From NCBI GenBank assembly GCA_964627455.1, contig CAZVKC010000043.1:1-64000 (forward strand): a stretch of 64,000 nt of DNA, written 5' to 3'. The notes under the pieces were generated by a model. That model worked only from the letters and a program-made list of their open reading frames with translations. It was not told the DNA's origin and made no database searches. The DNA is from F-183 sp964627455 (GTDB lineage: Bacteria > Acidobacteriota > Terriglobia > Bryobacterales > Bryobacteraceae). Shown piece by piece: positions 27,175-36,373 of the stretch (within the stretch, counting starts at the first letter, position 1; every line of letters starts with the position of its first letter). Made by a program: the position numbers and the translations under genes.

Positions 27175-28623
27175 ATGCCCGCCCTTCTTCGCGTAGTGAC
27201 CGGCGTGGGACTGGCCACTGTGCTCTACAAATTACTTGCCGCGTTGCAGCAGGTGCTGATCGCGAGAGTGCTCGGAGCCACTCAGGCCGCCGACGCATAC
27301 TTCCTCGCCCAAGTGCTTCCGGTACTCGGCGCCGGATTGCTGTACAACGCCTTGTCCTCGAGTACGTTGTTCGTGCTGCGCGATGTGAAGCGGCCGGCCC
27401 TGGTGACGGGGTTGCTGCTTCAGGTCTTGGCGTCCACGGTGTTGCTGGGGGCGGGCGTCCTCGCGACCGGTGGGTTCGTTTTGCACTGGATGGCGCCCGG
27501 ATCCTCAGGGGCGCTCCTCCAACAAGCTTCGCGGATCCAGGATCTACTCCTGCCGGTCCTTTTGTTTCAGGCAGTTGGCGGATTCCTCAGCGGCTTCATG
27601 CTCTCGCAAGGCCGAGTGGCATTACCCGCGATTTCGATGTCGCTCTTTTACGGGGGTGGTCTCGCCGGATTGTTTCTCACCCGCGACGGTTCGCCCTCCG
27701 CGCTCGCCATCGGTTTGACGGTTGGCGCGTTGCTGCAGGCGGTGTGTCTGGGGGTTCTGTCCCGGCGCAAGACTCTCGTCCGGCCGGAGTTTGACCGCAA
27801 GTCGGCAGCGGTGCTGCTGCGTCAAGCCCTCCCGGCCCTGGGATGCAACGCAATTTCGACTCTGTTGCTGGTATCCGACCGGTCCTTCGCCGCCGGCTTC
27901 GGGGACGGGCAGGTGGCGGCCGTCAGCTATGTCTATTCGTTGATCACGATGCCCACGCAAATCGTCGTCAACACGATCATTGGCGTTTCGATGCCAGGTT
28001 GGGTGGCGGCATCACAGGATTCTCCGGCTTTCGCAGAAGCCGTTACAAAAGCGCTGGCGGTCCTCTCGGCCACCCTGGTTCCCATCACGATCGCGATGGC
28101 GCTCGGCGCCGCTCCGATCACCGCGATCATTCTCGGATCCGCCCGATTCAGCCAAGCCCAAGTCGCCTCCATCGCGGACCTTCTGGTTGCCTATAGCCCT
28201 GCAATTGCATGCTTTGCAGCGAAAGACGCGCTGACTGCTGCGGCTTTGGCGCGCGGCCGTGCGGGCCTGGCGTTCCGGATCGGACTCCTCGCCGTCCTCG
28301 TCGCCATCTTGCTGAAGTGGTTGCTGGCTCCGGCGCTCGGCATCAAGGCTGCGGCGCTCGCAACCAGCGTTGCGCTCGCTTTCGCATCCATCGCTCTCGC
28401 CCACAAATTGTCTTCGGGTCCCGATCTGGTCACACGCTACTGGAGGCACAGCCGGGAAGCCTTGCTGGCGACGATTCCGTCGGTTGGCGGCGGACTGGCC
28501 GTTCTCGTGGCGACCGACAGTGCTTTGGCTGCGGTCTTTGCTGCCATGGCGCTCTACACCGGTTGCTGGATGCTCCTCGGTGGACCCGCCAATAGCCTCC
28601 AACTCTTGCGGGGGAGGTGGTAG
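27175..28623 (+). CDS. MurJ/Wzx-type lipid-linked oligosaccharide flippase
   Basis: A 482-residue polytopic protein of the MOP superfamily, MurJ/MviN branch (VTGVGLATVLYKLLAALQQVLIARVLGATQAADAYFLA at the start is the family opening). About 14 hydrophobic segments run the length of the protein. In this position it should flip the undecaprenyl-linked repeat unit across the inner membrane (Wzx role) rather than lipid II. The ATG follows the stop of the kinase gene by one base (TGAgATG). Confidence 0.85.
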   Translation: MPALLRVVTGVGLATVLYKLLAALQQVLIARVLGATQAADAYFLAQVLPVLGAGLLYNALSSSTLFVLRDVKRPALVTGLLLQVLASTVLLGAGVLATGGFVLHWMAPGSSGALLQQASRIQDLLLPVLLFQAVGGFLSGFMLSQGRVALPAISMSLFYGGGLAGLFLTRDGSPSALAIGLTVGALLQAVCLGVLSRRKTLVRPEFDRKSAAVLLRQALPALGCNAISTLLLVSDRSFAAGFGDGQVAAVSYVYSLITMPTQIVVNTIIGVSMPGWVAASQDSPAFAEAVTKALAVLSATLVPITIAMALGAAPITAIILGSARFSQAQVASIADLLVAYSPAIACFAAKDALTAAALARGRAGLAFRIGLLAVLVAILLKWLLAPALGIKAAALATSVALAFASIALAHKLSSGPDLVTRYWRHSREALLATIPSVGGGLAVLVATDSALAAVFAAMALYTGCWMLLGGPANSLQLLRGRW

Positions 28624-28629
28624 CGGAAG

Positions 28630-29853
28630 ATGCTCGCCCTCGTGCTGACCCTGTTTGCGCTCGTGATCCTCCCGCAGACGAAACTCGAGTTGGAAAGTGC
28701 GCCGTTTCTGGTCTGCGCCGCGATCACTCTCGTATTTGCGGCGTCATCGAAAATCCGGCAGGTTCGCTCGAAGGCGGCTGTTTTCATCGGCGGCTTTCTG
28801 CTGATGTGCGTAGCGCACGTGGCCTTCGTGTTTGCAGGAGTGGTTACGACCGACGAGTATGTGCGTGGCCTGATCCCGTTTCTGTTCCTCGGCTTCTTTT
28901 ATGTCACGACGCGGCTTACGTCGCTCCAGAATTTCCACACACTCTATCTGGGACTGATTGCCGTCGCGCTGATCTATTCGCTCGAGAACGTCATCCTGCT
29001 GCCGAAAATCCTTTCCGGCGAAATCTGGCGCAGCACCTATGTGAACAGCAATCACAACATTCCGCTGCCGGTTGTCGGCTTCCACTTCTGCGTGGCCCTC
29101 GCGATGAGCCGGCAAATCCAGTTCAAGTACAAACTGACCCTACTGGCGCTGGCAGGACTCATGTTGCTCTCTTCGTTCCTCACCGGCACCAGAAGCCTGA
29201 TCATTTCGACGCTGTTTCCGCTGATCATTCTGCCCTTTACCCAGGCAGGATCCGTGAAAAAGTGGCTGCGTTACGGCGTCGCGCTCACGCTGCTTGCGAC
29301 CGTGTTTCTGTTCGTGCCAATAGAACCAATTCTGCGCGGCGCGCGCATCGGCGGAACGCAGGAGGGAAGCATCGACACGCGGATGCAGGAAAACGGGGTC
29401 GCGTGGGATTTCATCACGGGCTCGCCAATCATCGGCAAAGGCCTGGGGTTCCGCTTCTCGACCACCGGCCTCTACTACCAGGCCACTCGCGTGGGATACG
29501 TGCATAACAGCTTGCTGTACCTGCTGATGGACTTTGGCGTATTCGGGCTCCTCTACTTCATCGCGCCACTCTGCGCCGTCTTGTCGCTGAAACAGGTCCG
29601 CGCCGGACCCCACCGTGATCATGCCATCGGGGTGTTCATGGCGCTCGTGGCCCTTTCGATGGACAGCCTGGGATTCGCCATGGTCCGGCTGATGCACTTC
29701 AATATCGTCTTCTCAATTCTGATCGGAATGTTGGAGGTTTTGAAACGGGAGTATGCGACTGGCAACTGGCGAATCTGTCGTTACCGGCTTGTCCCCGCAG
29801 GCGGAGTCCGCGCCGGCTTCCTTCGAGGAACGCCCGCGCCCACTGCTGGATAG
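28630..29853 (+). CDS. O-antigen ligase/polymerase-like membrane protein (Wzy/WaaL)
   Basis: A 407-residue polytopic protein with about ten membrane segments and a large periplasmic loop near residues 235-300 (GTQEGSIDTRMQENG to GFRFSTTGLYYQ), the layout of the O-antigen polymerase/ligase superfamily. In a Wzx/Wzy locus it most likely polymerises the repeat unit. GGGGAGG precedes the ATG. The last 33 residues overlap the next gene by 101 bases and are not membrane-like; the true end may be natural or displaced. Confidence 0.8.
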   Translation: MLALVLTLFALVILPQTKLELESAPFLVCAAITLVFAASSKIRQVRSKAAVFIGGFLLMCVAHVAFVFAGVVTTDEYVRGLIPFLFLGFFYVTTRLTSLQNFHTLYLGLIAVALIYSLENVILLPKILSGEIWRSTYVNSNHNIPLPVVGFHFCVALAMSRQIQFKYKLTLLALAGLMLLSSFLTGTRSLIISTLFPLIILPFTQAGSVKKWLRYGVALTLLATVFLFVPIEPILRGARIGGTQEGSIDTRMQENGVAWDFITGSPIIGKGLGFRFSTTGLYYQATRVGYVHNSLLYLLMDFGVFGLLYFIAPLCAVLSLKQVRAGPHRDHAIGVFMALVALSMDSLGFAMVRLMHFNIVFSILIGMLEVLKREYATGNWRICRYRLVPAGGVRAGFLRGTPAPTAG

Positions 29854-30880
29854 CCGAACAGCAACAACTACCGCCAACCTGGGCGCGCTCTACCTTGGGG
29901 GATGCCTCGGGTTCGCGCTGCTGTACGCCGTCGCCGTGTGCCTCATCAATCCGGTCCGGGATTTCGCTTCTGCCAGTCCTTTTCCCGCGGTTCGCAGCGA
30001 CTATCGGGCCGAAAAGATCGACCTGTTCGACCGTTTTCTCACTGCCAGCGGACCCGCGGAAGGTCTCATTCTCGGCTCGAGCCGCAGCATGCTGCTCAAC
30101 GGCGAGCGCCTGCATGCGCAAACCGGCCTCTCCTACTTCAACTTCGGACTCGCCTCCGCCAAGGCCGAGGATTTTCTGGCCGCACTCCGCTGGGTCACTC
30201 GCCGGCAGGGACACGCTCCGAAACGAATCATCCTCGGCGTCGACGTCGAATCCCTGCGCGACGCACAGGCGCACGGAGACTCCCTCCATCCCCTACGAGA
30301 ACTCGCGACCGGCCCCGAACCGCCGCTGTCGTACGCCCGAACTCTGACCGGCCGCATCTTCACCTGGTCCTATGCGCGGGATGCGGCGTTCTCCGTGTAT
30401 CTGTCGATGCGGCCAAGACCTGCTGCGGTCCGGTTCGCCATGGATGGAACCCTGCAGTATGCCCAACGTGACGCCCAGCGAAGGGCAGGGACCTTCTCAC
30501 TGGAAGCGGGCATGGCGGGCTGCATGGCGGACTGCCGCACCAAAATCGAATCGACCCGCGAACTGTCGGCAACCCAAGTCCGCTATCTCTGCGAAACGGT
30601 CCGCGAACTGACGGATTCCGGCGCTCACGTGACCCTCTGGCTGACCGGGCCGCATCCACGCACGGCGTCGCACATGGCGGAAGGCACTGCCTACGCACAA
30701 CTCGTCGCGGAAACGAGGCGGTTGCTCAATAGCCTACAGCGGCCGAATGTCGTCGCGGTCGACCTCCACGACCCGTCATCCTACGGCGGAGACTCTGCGG
30801 GCTGGTACGACTGCAACCACTTCGACGACTCGGCCGCGATTCGAGTCGAGCACCTTCTCATGAAAGCAGGAGCCGAATAG
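29753..30880 (+). CDS. SGNH-hydrolase-like membrane-anchored protein of the acylation pair
   Basis: The 375-residue product has an N-terminal membrane segment (about 43-65, LGALYLGGCLGFALLYAVAVCL), then a periplasmic domain. GLILGSSRSM supplies the nucleophile-type Ser block and YDCNHFDDSAA near the end supplies the Asp-His pair of SGNH/AlgX/DltD-like proteins. It sits directly before an MBOAT gene (stop and start are adjacent). That pairing in alginate and other polymers means acyl transfer to the polysaccharide, with MBOAT moving the acyl group across the membrane and the SGNH protein attaching it. It begins inside the previous gene with GGAGG upstream. The exact family is not certain. Confidence 0.7.
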   Translation: MRLATGESVVTGLSPQAESAPASFEERPRPLLDSRTATTTANLGALYLGGCLGFALLYAVAVCLINPVRDFASASPFPAVRSDYRAEKIDLFDRFLTASGPAEGLILGSSRSMLLNGERLHAQTGLSYFNFGLASAKAEDFLAALRWVTRRQGHAPKRIILGVDVESLRDAQAHGDSLHPLRELATGPEPPLSYARTLTGRIFTWSYARDAAFSVYLSMRPRPAAVRFAMDGTLQYAQRDAQRRAGTFSLEAGMAGCMADCRTKIESTRELSATQVRYLCETVRELTDSGAHVTLWLTGPHPRTASHMAEGTAYAQLVAETRRLLNSLQRPNVVAVDLHDPSSYGGDSAGWYDCNHFDDSAAIRVEHLLMKAGAE

Positions 30881-32245
30881 ATGGTCTTCAACTCGAACAT
30901 CTTTCTGCTCGCTTTCCTGCCGGTGACCTTCGGCCTGTTCTGGGCGGCGAAGGACAAAAACCAGCGGTACACCCTGCTGGCCCTCAGTGGGTTCGTTTTT
31001 TACGGATGGTGGGACTGGCGTTTCTGCTGGCTGCTGCTTTTTTCAGCACTCTTCAGCTTTGCGGCGGGACTCCTCATCGAACGGCATCGCGAGACGCACG
31101 GACGGCGCATCATGGTCGCGTCCGTCACCGTGGACCTCACCATTCTCGGGATCTTCAAGTATTACAACTTCTTCGCGGACTCCTTGCGAGCGGCGGGCGC
31201 GCCGCTCCCGGCGCTCGACGTGATCCTGCCGATCGGGATCAGCTTCTATACGTTCCACACCATTTCGTACGTAATCGACGTCTGGGCCGGACGGGTCCGC
31301 GCGGCGCACAACGCATTCGAATACCTCACCTACGTCAATCTGTTTTCGCAACTGGTTGCGGGGCCGATCGTGCGTTTCCGGCAGATCGAGCAGGATCTCG
31401 AGAACATTGATGGCCGGCTCCGTCCCGACTGGCTGATGCGCGGCCTGACGTTCTTCACTGCGGGCATGATCAAGAAAGTCGTCATCGCCGACCAGATCGC
31501 CCGGTTCCTCAACCCGGCGCTCCAGAATGTCGGCCAGCTCGATACCGCCGGCGCCTGGTGCGCCGCGTTCGGCTACAGCCTGCAGCTCTACTTCGATTTC
31601 AGTGGTTATTCCGATATGGCCGTCGGCCTCGGCTATCTCTTCGGACTACGGATCCCGCAGAACTTCGACGCACCCTATCGAGCCGCAGGCATCAGCGATT
31701 TCTGGCGGCGCTGGCACATCAGCCTTTCCAGTTGGCTACGGGACTATTTATACATTTCGCTCGGCGGCAATCGCGGCGGCGAATGGAAAACCTACCGCAA
31801 CCTGATGCTCACCATGCTGCTCGGAGGCCTCTGGCATGGCGCCAGTTGGACCTTCGTCGTCTGGGGCGCCTACCACGGCGCGCTGCTGTCGCTCGAAAAA
31901 TACTTTCAGGATCCCCTTTCGCGCGTCCCGCGACGTGCCCTGCAGTTTGCGACGTATCTCCTTGTTGTCATTGGCTGGGTTCCGTTCCGTTCCAGGGATT
32001 TCACCATGGCGGCGGCCTGGCTGAACCGGATGTTTGTACCGACATTCGCCGGGAGTTTATCCGCTCCGGATGGTCTGGTCGCCTGGGTGGCGGCCGGTCT
32101 GGTCCTGATTGCGACCGTTCCTGAAACCTGGCATCTTCCGATGCCCGTCAACCGGACCCTTGCCTTTGGGTGTGGACTCGCGATGTTCCTTTGCTATCTG
32201 TTCCTGAACGATGGCTCCAGTGTTTTTCTGTACTACCAGTTCTGA
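30881..32245 (+). CDS. MBOAT family O-acyltransferase (AlgI/DltB-like)
   Basis: A 454-residue polytopic membrane acyltransferase. It starts MVFNSNIFLLAFLPV as AlgI-type proteins do. Key blocks: PIGISFYTFHTISYVIDVW, VNLFSQLVAGPIVRF, QLYFDFSGYSDMAVGLGYL, and the catalytic His in GGLWHGASWTFVVWGAYHG. It transfers acyl groups, commonly acetyl, out of the cytoplasm onto a glycan. The ATG directly follows the stop of the SGNH-like gene. Confidence 0.93.
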   Translation: MVFNSNIFLLAFLPVTFGLFWAAKDKNQRYTLLALSGFVFYGWWDWRFCWLLLFSALFSFAAGLLIERHRETHGRRIMVASVTVDLTILGIFKYYNFFADSLRAAGAPLPALDVILPIGISFYTFHTISYVIDVWAGRVRAAHNAFEYLTYVNLFSQLVAGPIVRFRQIEQDLENIDGRLRPDWLMRGLTFFTAGMIKKVVIADQIARFLNPALQNVGQLDTAGAWCAAFGYSLQLYFDFSGYSDMAVGLGYLFGLRIPQNFDAPYRAAGISDFWRRWHISLSSWLRDYLYISLGGNRGGEWKTYRNLMLTMLLGGLWHGASWTFVVWGAYHGALLSLEKYFQDPLSRVPRRALQFATYLLVVIGWVPFRSRDFTMAAAWLNRMFVPTFAGSLSAPDGLVAWVAAGLVLIATVPETWHLPMPVNRTLAFGCGLAMFLCYLFLNDGSSVFLYYQF

Positions 32246-32260
32246 TCGACGAACACGACT

Positions 32261-35200
32261 ATGTGTGGCATTGCCGGAATTTACAACTACGCTGACCCAG
32301 ACCGGCCTGTAGACCGGAATCTGCTCGTCGCGATGACGCGCAGCATAGCCCACCGCGGGCCGGATGCCGAGGGCATCCACATCGAAGGTCCGATCGGGCT
32401 TGGACACCGCAGGCTATCCATTGTCGACCTCAGCGAAACCGGTGCGCAACCCATGCCTTCGTCCGACCGGAAATGCTGGCTTGTCTACAACGGCGAACTC
32501 TACAACCATCGCGACTTCCGCCGGCAGTTGCAGGGGACGGGAATCCGTTTCCGGGGGACTTCCGATACGGAAACGCTGCTGTATTTGTTGCGCGAGCTGG
32601 GCCCGGATGCTCTCGAGAACGCGGCTGGCATTTTCGGATTCGCCTTCTGGGACGGCGACCGGCAGCAACTGACGCTGGGGCGTGATCCCCTCGGCGTCAA
32701 ACAGGTGTACTTTCACGACGACGGCCGCCGCTTGATTTTCGCTAGTGAAATCAAGGCGTTACTGGTCGATCCGGCGGTGCGGCGCGAGGCGGATCCGCTG
32801 GCCGTTTCGGAGTACCTCCATTTCCACACCCCTCTCTTCGAGCGCACCTTTTTCGCAGGGATCCGGCAGGTGCGCCAAGGCGAGTACCTGACCTTCAACC
32901 GGTATCGCTCGCAAGCGCGAACCTATTGGCGAATCAACAACTTCGACAAGGGGGACCTGACTGCGGCCCAGCACGTCGAGGAACTCGCCGCTCGCATCGA
33001 CGGCGTAGTGCAGGATCAACTGATGGCGGATGTCCCCGTCGCGACGTTCTTCAGCGGGGGGATTGACTCGACGGCAGTTGCCGCATTTGCCTCGCGGCGC
33101 GGGACGGTCGCGCGCTGTTTTGGAGTCCATTTCCAGAACCAGGGGGTGATCGACGAGCGGCCGTACCAGGAAGCCGCCGCCCAGTCGCTCGGACTCGACC
33201 TTCAGCTCACCACACTCGATGGCAGGGACTTCCCCACGGACATCGCTAAGTTATTGTATTTTCAGGACCAACCGGTCATCGGTCCGGCGATGATGCCGAT
33301 GTATGCGGTGAGCCAGCTGGCGGCGCGGGACTTCAAGGTGTGTCTCGGTGGGCAGGCGTCGGACGAGGTTTTCGGCGGCTACGCCCGCTACGCTCTCGCG
33401 CGGCCGATGAGCGTGATCCGAAACTGGTTCGCGCAATCGACCGGACAGCACGTCAATCAGGTCGGCGGAAATCTGTCGAAGCAGTTGGCCCAGAAGAAGA
33501 ATTTGAGCCGTTTGCTGCGCAACGCCGGAAACCTGCGCGACTGGCAAACCCGCTATTTCGAGAGCTTTGCGAAGGTCCCAATCCAGCTCTGGCGCCAGAC
33601 CTTCGAGGTCCCGGAACTTTGCGACCGCGAACACTGCCGGCGGCTGTTCGAGGAAGAGACCCGACTGTCGCCGGCGACCGATCCGGCGGACAAAATCATG
33701 GAGTGGGACCTCCGAACCTACCTGACGGGCCTGTTCCAGCAGGACGACCGGATGAGTATGGCGGTCGGTCTGGAGTCTCGTGTTCCTCTGGCGGATCCGC
33801 GGCTGGTGCGGCACGCGTTTCGGATTCCCTATGACCTCAAGTTCCGCCGCGGGGCAACCAAATGGGTGCTGCGGGAGGCCATCGCGGACGTGGTTCCGGA
33901 AATGGTTCTGAACCGTGTCAAAGTTGGTTTCGATACTCCCGTCGAGGCCTGGATGCGCGGGCAACACGCGGCTTTTGTTCGAGATACGTTGCTGTCCCGG
34001 CAAGCGCGCGGACGCGGATTCTGGTGCGCCAAAGGCCTGCAGAATTTGATCGAACACTCAGACTCTGCCTTCTGGCTCGACCGCATCTGGAAGGTCCTCA
34101 GTATTGAAGTGTGGGCTCGGACATTTCTCGACGGCGGCTCCACCAACGCTCATTCTCCTGATGAGAAGCCGTATGTGCTGTCCGCAGTCGACAACCCGGT
34201 CGCCAAAGGTGAGACGGCGCATGTCGCGCAGGGATCCGGAGCCACCAACCTGATTCGCGAAGTTCGCGAATTAGGGTTCGTCGGAACCGTGGCGCGCAGC
34301 AGTTGGGAGTTCAAAACCCGGTCGGGTCTGCTGAGCGTCACGGCAAGTGCGCAACCGGAAAGCGGGGGGCTTGCAGAAGGGTTCTTCACTCCCCCAGGCG
34401 AGGCGGCGGTTGCCGTGCGCTCGCTTGCTGCTGAGGACGCAACCCGGTTGCTCGACGACGCTGTGGAGGCGGCACATGGCAGGCTCAAGGCATTCGGAAA
34501 GTGGCGGGCCGATTATGGTCAGCCTCTCAAATGGCATTTGAATCCTGTCAACGGGCGCGCCTTCCGCCGCTTGCCCCACTGGTCGCGCATCTACGCCGAC
34601 CAAGCCTATACTGGCGACATCAAGTTGGCCTGGGAAGCTGGAAGGTTCCCGCAATGTTTCCATCTCGGACGCGCCGCAGCTTTGTATCCGGAAGCAGCGG
34701 AAGAGTTTGGACGTGCAGCCGAGGACCAGATCCTGCAGTTCATCGCGGCAAACCCGGTGAATCACGGCGTGCAGTGGGCCTCCGGGCAGGAGGTTGCCTT
34801 GCGTCTTCTCGCCTGGACCTTCGCAATGGATGTCCTGCCGCGGTTTTCTGCTGGAAGCCTGGACCAGATCGCCGCCCACATCGCCGCCTCGACCCAGTAC
34901 GTCGAGGATCATATTGAGTACGCCCAACGGTCGGTTTACAACAACCATCTCATCTCTGAGGCATTTGGGCTGCTTTTGGGTGGTTGTCTGCTGCCGGAGT
35001 GCTCCAATTCCCAGCGCTGGGTGCAGACCGGCATCGAGATTCTCGACCGGCAGGCCGACCGGCAAATCTATCCCGATGGCGCCTACATCAGCCAGAGCCA
35101 CAATTACGAACGCTCGGTGCTGCATGTGTACCTGGCGGCTGTGAGCCTTCTGAAGTCCCGGAGGATGGAGGTTCCCACGTCGTGGCTGGCTGCAATGGAG

Positions 35201-36373
35201 CGAGCCTTCGACTTCCTTTATGCCCAGCAGAATCAGGCGGATGGACGGTTGCCGAACTACGGCGGCAACGATGGCGCGATGCCGCTCATTCTGTCCGCCT
35301 GCGACTATTCGGACTTCCGCCCGACGCTGCAGGCGGTGTCGATTGCGTGCCGTGGAGAACGAGCGTATCCACGCGGCCCCTGGGACGAAATGGCCGTGTG
35401 GCTGCTGGGTGTCGGGGCGCTCGCATCTCCGATGCGGGCCGATCGGGAGCGGACGTCGGTTTCGTTTGCCTCGACCGGCTATCACATCCTTCGGAACCAC
35501 AGAGGACACAGCGAGAGTTTTGCCGTGCTGCGCTGTGGCAGCCTCAAGGATCGTTTCTCGCAGATCGACATGCTCCACACCGACATCTGGTGGCGGGGCG
35601 AGAACGTCTGCGTGGATCCTGGAACCTTCCTCTATAACGGTCCCAGCCAGTGGCATGCGTACTTCTACGGGACCTCCAGCCACAACACAGTGACGGTCGA
35701 CGGCCAGGATCAGATGCTGCACATCCGCAAGTTCAAGTGCCTGTATCCCACTGAAGCCAAGTTACTTGCATTCCGGGACGCGGGAGAGCCCGGTGTCATG
35801 CAGGGGGAACACTACGGGTTCACCCGGCACGCCGGGCATTGCGTCCATCGCCGGACCGTGATCCATGAACCGGACCTCGACGTCTGGATCGTTGTCGATG
35901 ACATCACGGGCGATGGCGCGCACCGGGTGCGGCTCCACTGGCAGGCCGGCGACTATCCATTCGAAGGACCGTCGCCCGAAGCGCCGAACCGTCTGCGATT
36001 GTGGACTCCGCAGGGCGGTTTCGATATCTCCACCTACGGACGGGCAGGGCAGCCCGCGACATCCTCCAATGTGGTTTGCGGGCAAGCTCTTCCGGAGCCG
36101 CGCGGATGGCTGTCGCGCTACTACGGCGTGAAAGTCGCGGCGCCATCGTTTGAAGTGATGACGGATGGTCCACTGCCGGCGCGGTTCGTGACTGTGCTCG
36201 GATCGTGCGAAGTTTCTCACAAGTTGCACATCGACGCCGAAGAGAAGCGGTGGCGCGTCGTGTTCGGTGACGGAAGCACGCTCGTGTTTACGGCCGGGGA
36301 TCCGAGCGTGACTTACAGAATCGCGAGCCAGTTGGAGCCGCACCAGCGAGAGGAGCCTGTGCTGTCGTCATGA
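32261..36373 (+). CDS. Fusion protein: asparagine synthetase (AsnB-type) + heparinase II/III family
   Basis: A 1370-residue protein joining two enzyme types. Residues 1 to about 627 are a glutamine-hydrolysing asparagine synthetase: Cys2 nucleophile (MCGIAGIYNY), class II amidotransferase signatures (AHRGPDAEG, YNGELYNH), PP-loop SGGIDST at 265-271 and a C-terminal synthetase half. Residues from about 664 begin heparinase II/III-like sequence (LGFVGTVARSSWEFKTRSGLL), then the alpha/alpha toroid (HLNPVNGRAFRRLPHWS, NHGVQWASGQEVALRLLAW, NNHLISEAFGLLLGG, SQSHNYERSVLHVY) and a beta-sandwich lyase domain (SSHNTVTVDGQDQM, HRVRLHWQAG). In exopolysaccharide loci these are normally separate neighbouring genes. 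A 37-residue linker of low complexity joins them. No stop or frame break is seen between. The lyase half lacks a signal peptide because it is C-terminal, so its cellular location is unclear. Confidence 0.9.
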   Translation: MCGIAGIYNYADPDRPVDRNLLVAMTRSIAHRGPDAEGIHIEGPIGLGHRRLSIVDLSETGAQPMPSSDRKCWLVYNGELYNHRDFRRQLQGTGIRFRGTSDTETLLYLLRELGPDALENAAGIFGFAFWDGDRQQLTLGRDPLGVKQVYFHDDGRRLIFASEIKALLVDPAVRREADPLAVSEYLHFHTPLFERTFFAGIRQVRQGEYLTFNRYRSQARTYWRINNFDKGDLTAAQHVEELAARIDGVVQDQLMADVPVATFFSGGIDSTAVAAFASRRGTVARCFGVHFQNQGVIDERPYQEAAAQSLGLDLQLTTLDGRDFPTDIAKLLYFQDQPVIGPAMMPMYAVSQLAARDFKVCLGGQASDEVFGGYARYALARPMSVIRNWFAQSTGQHVNQVGGNLSKQLAQKKNLSRLLRNAGNLRDWQTRYFESFAKVPIQLWRQTFEVPELCDREHCRRLFEEETRLSPATDPADKIMEWDLRTYLTGLFQQDDRMSMAVGLESRVPLADPRLVRHAFRIPYDLKFRRGATKWVLREAIADVVPEMVLNRVKVGFDTPVEAWMRGQHAAFVRDTLLSRQARGRGFWCAKGLQNLIEHSDSAFWLDRIWKVLSIEVWARTFLDGGSTNAHSPDEKPYVLSAVDNPVAKGETAHVAQGSGATNLIREVRELGFVGTVARSSWEFKTRSGLLSVTASAQPESGGLAEGFFTPPGEAAVAVRSLAAEDATRLLDDAVEAAHGRLKAFGKWRADYGQPLKWHLNPVNGRAFRRLPHWSRIYADQAYTGDIKLAWEAGRFPQCFHLGRAAALYPEAAEEFGRAAEDQILQFIAANPVNHGVQWASGQEVALRLLAWTFAMDVLPRFSAGSLDQIAAHIAASTQYVEDHIEYAQRSVYNNHLISEAFGLLLGGCLLPECSNSQRWVQTGIEILDRQADRQIYPDGAYISQSHNYERSVLHVYLAAVSLLKSRRMEVPTSWLAAMERAFDFLYAQQNQADGRLPNYGGNDGAMPLILSACDYSDFRPTLQAVSIACRGERAYPRGPWDEMAVWLLGVGALASPMRADRERTSVSFASTGYHILRNHRGHSESFAVLRCGSLKDRFSQIDMLHTDIWWRGENVCVDPGTFLYNGPSQWHAYFYGTSSHNTVTVDGQDQMLHIRKFKCLYPTEAKLLAFRDAGEPGVMQGEHYGFTRHAGHCVHRRTVIHEPDLDVWIVVDDITGDGAHRVRLHWQAGDYPFEGPSPEAPNRLRLWTPQGGFDISTYGRAGQPATSSNVVCGQALPEPRGWLSRYYGVKVAAPSFEVMTDGPLPARFVTVLGSCEVSHKLHIDAEEKRWRVVFGDGSTLVFTAGDPSVTYRIASQLEPHQREEPVLSS

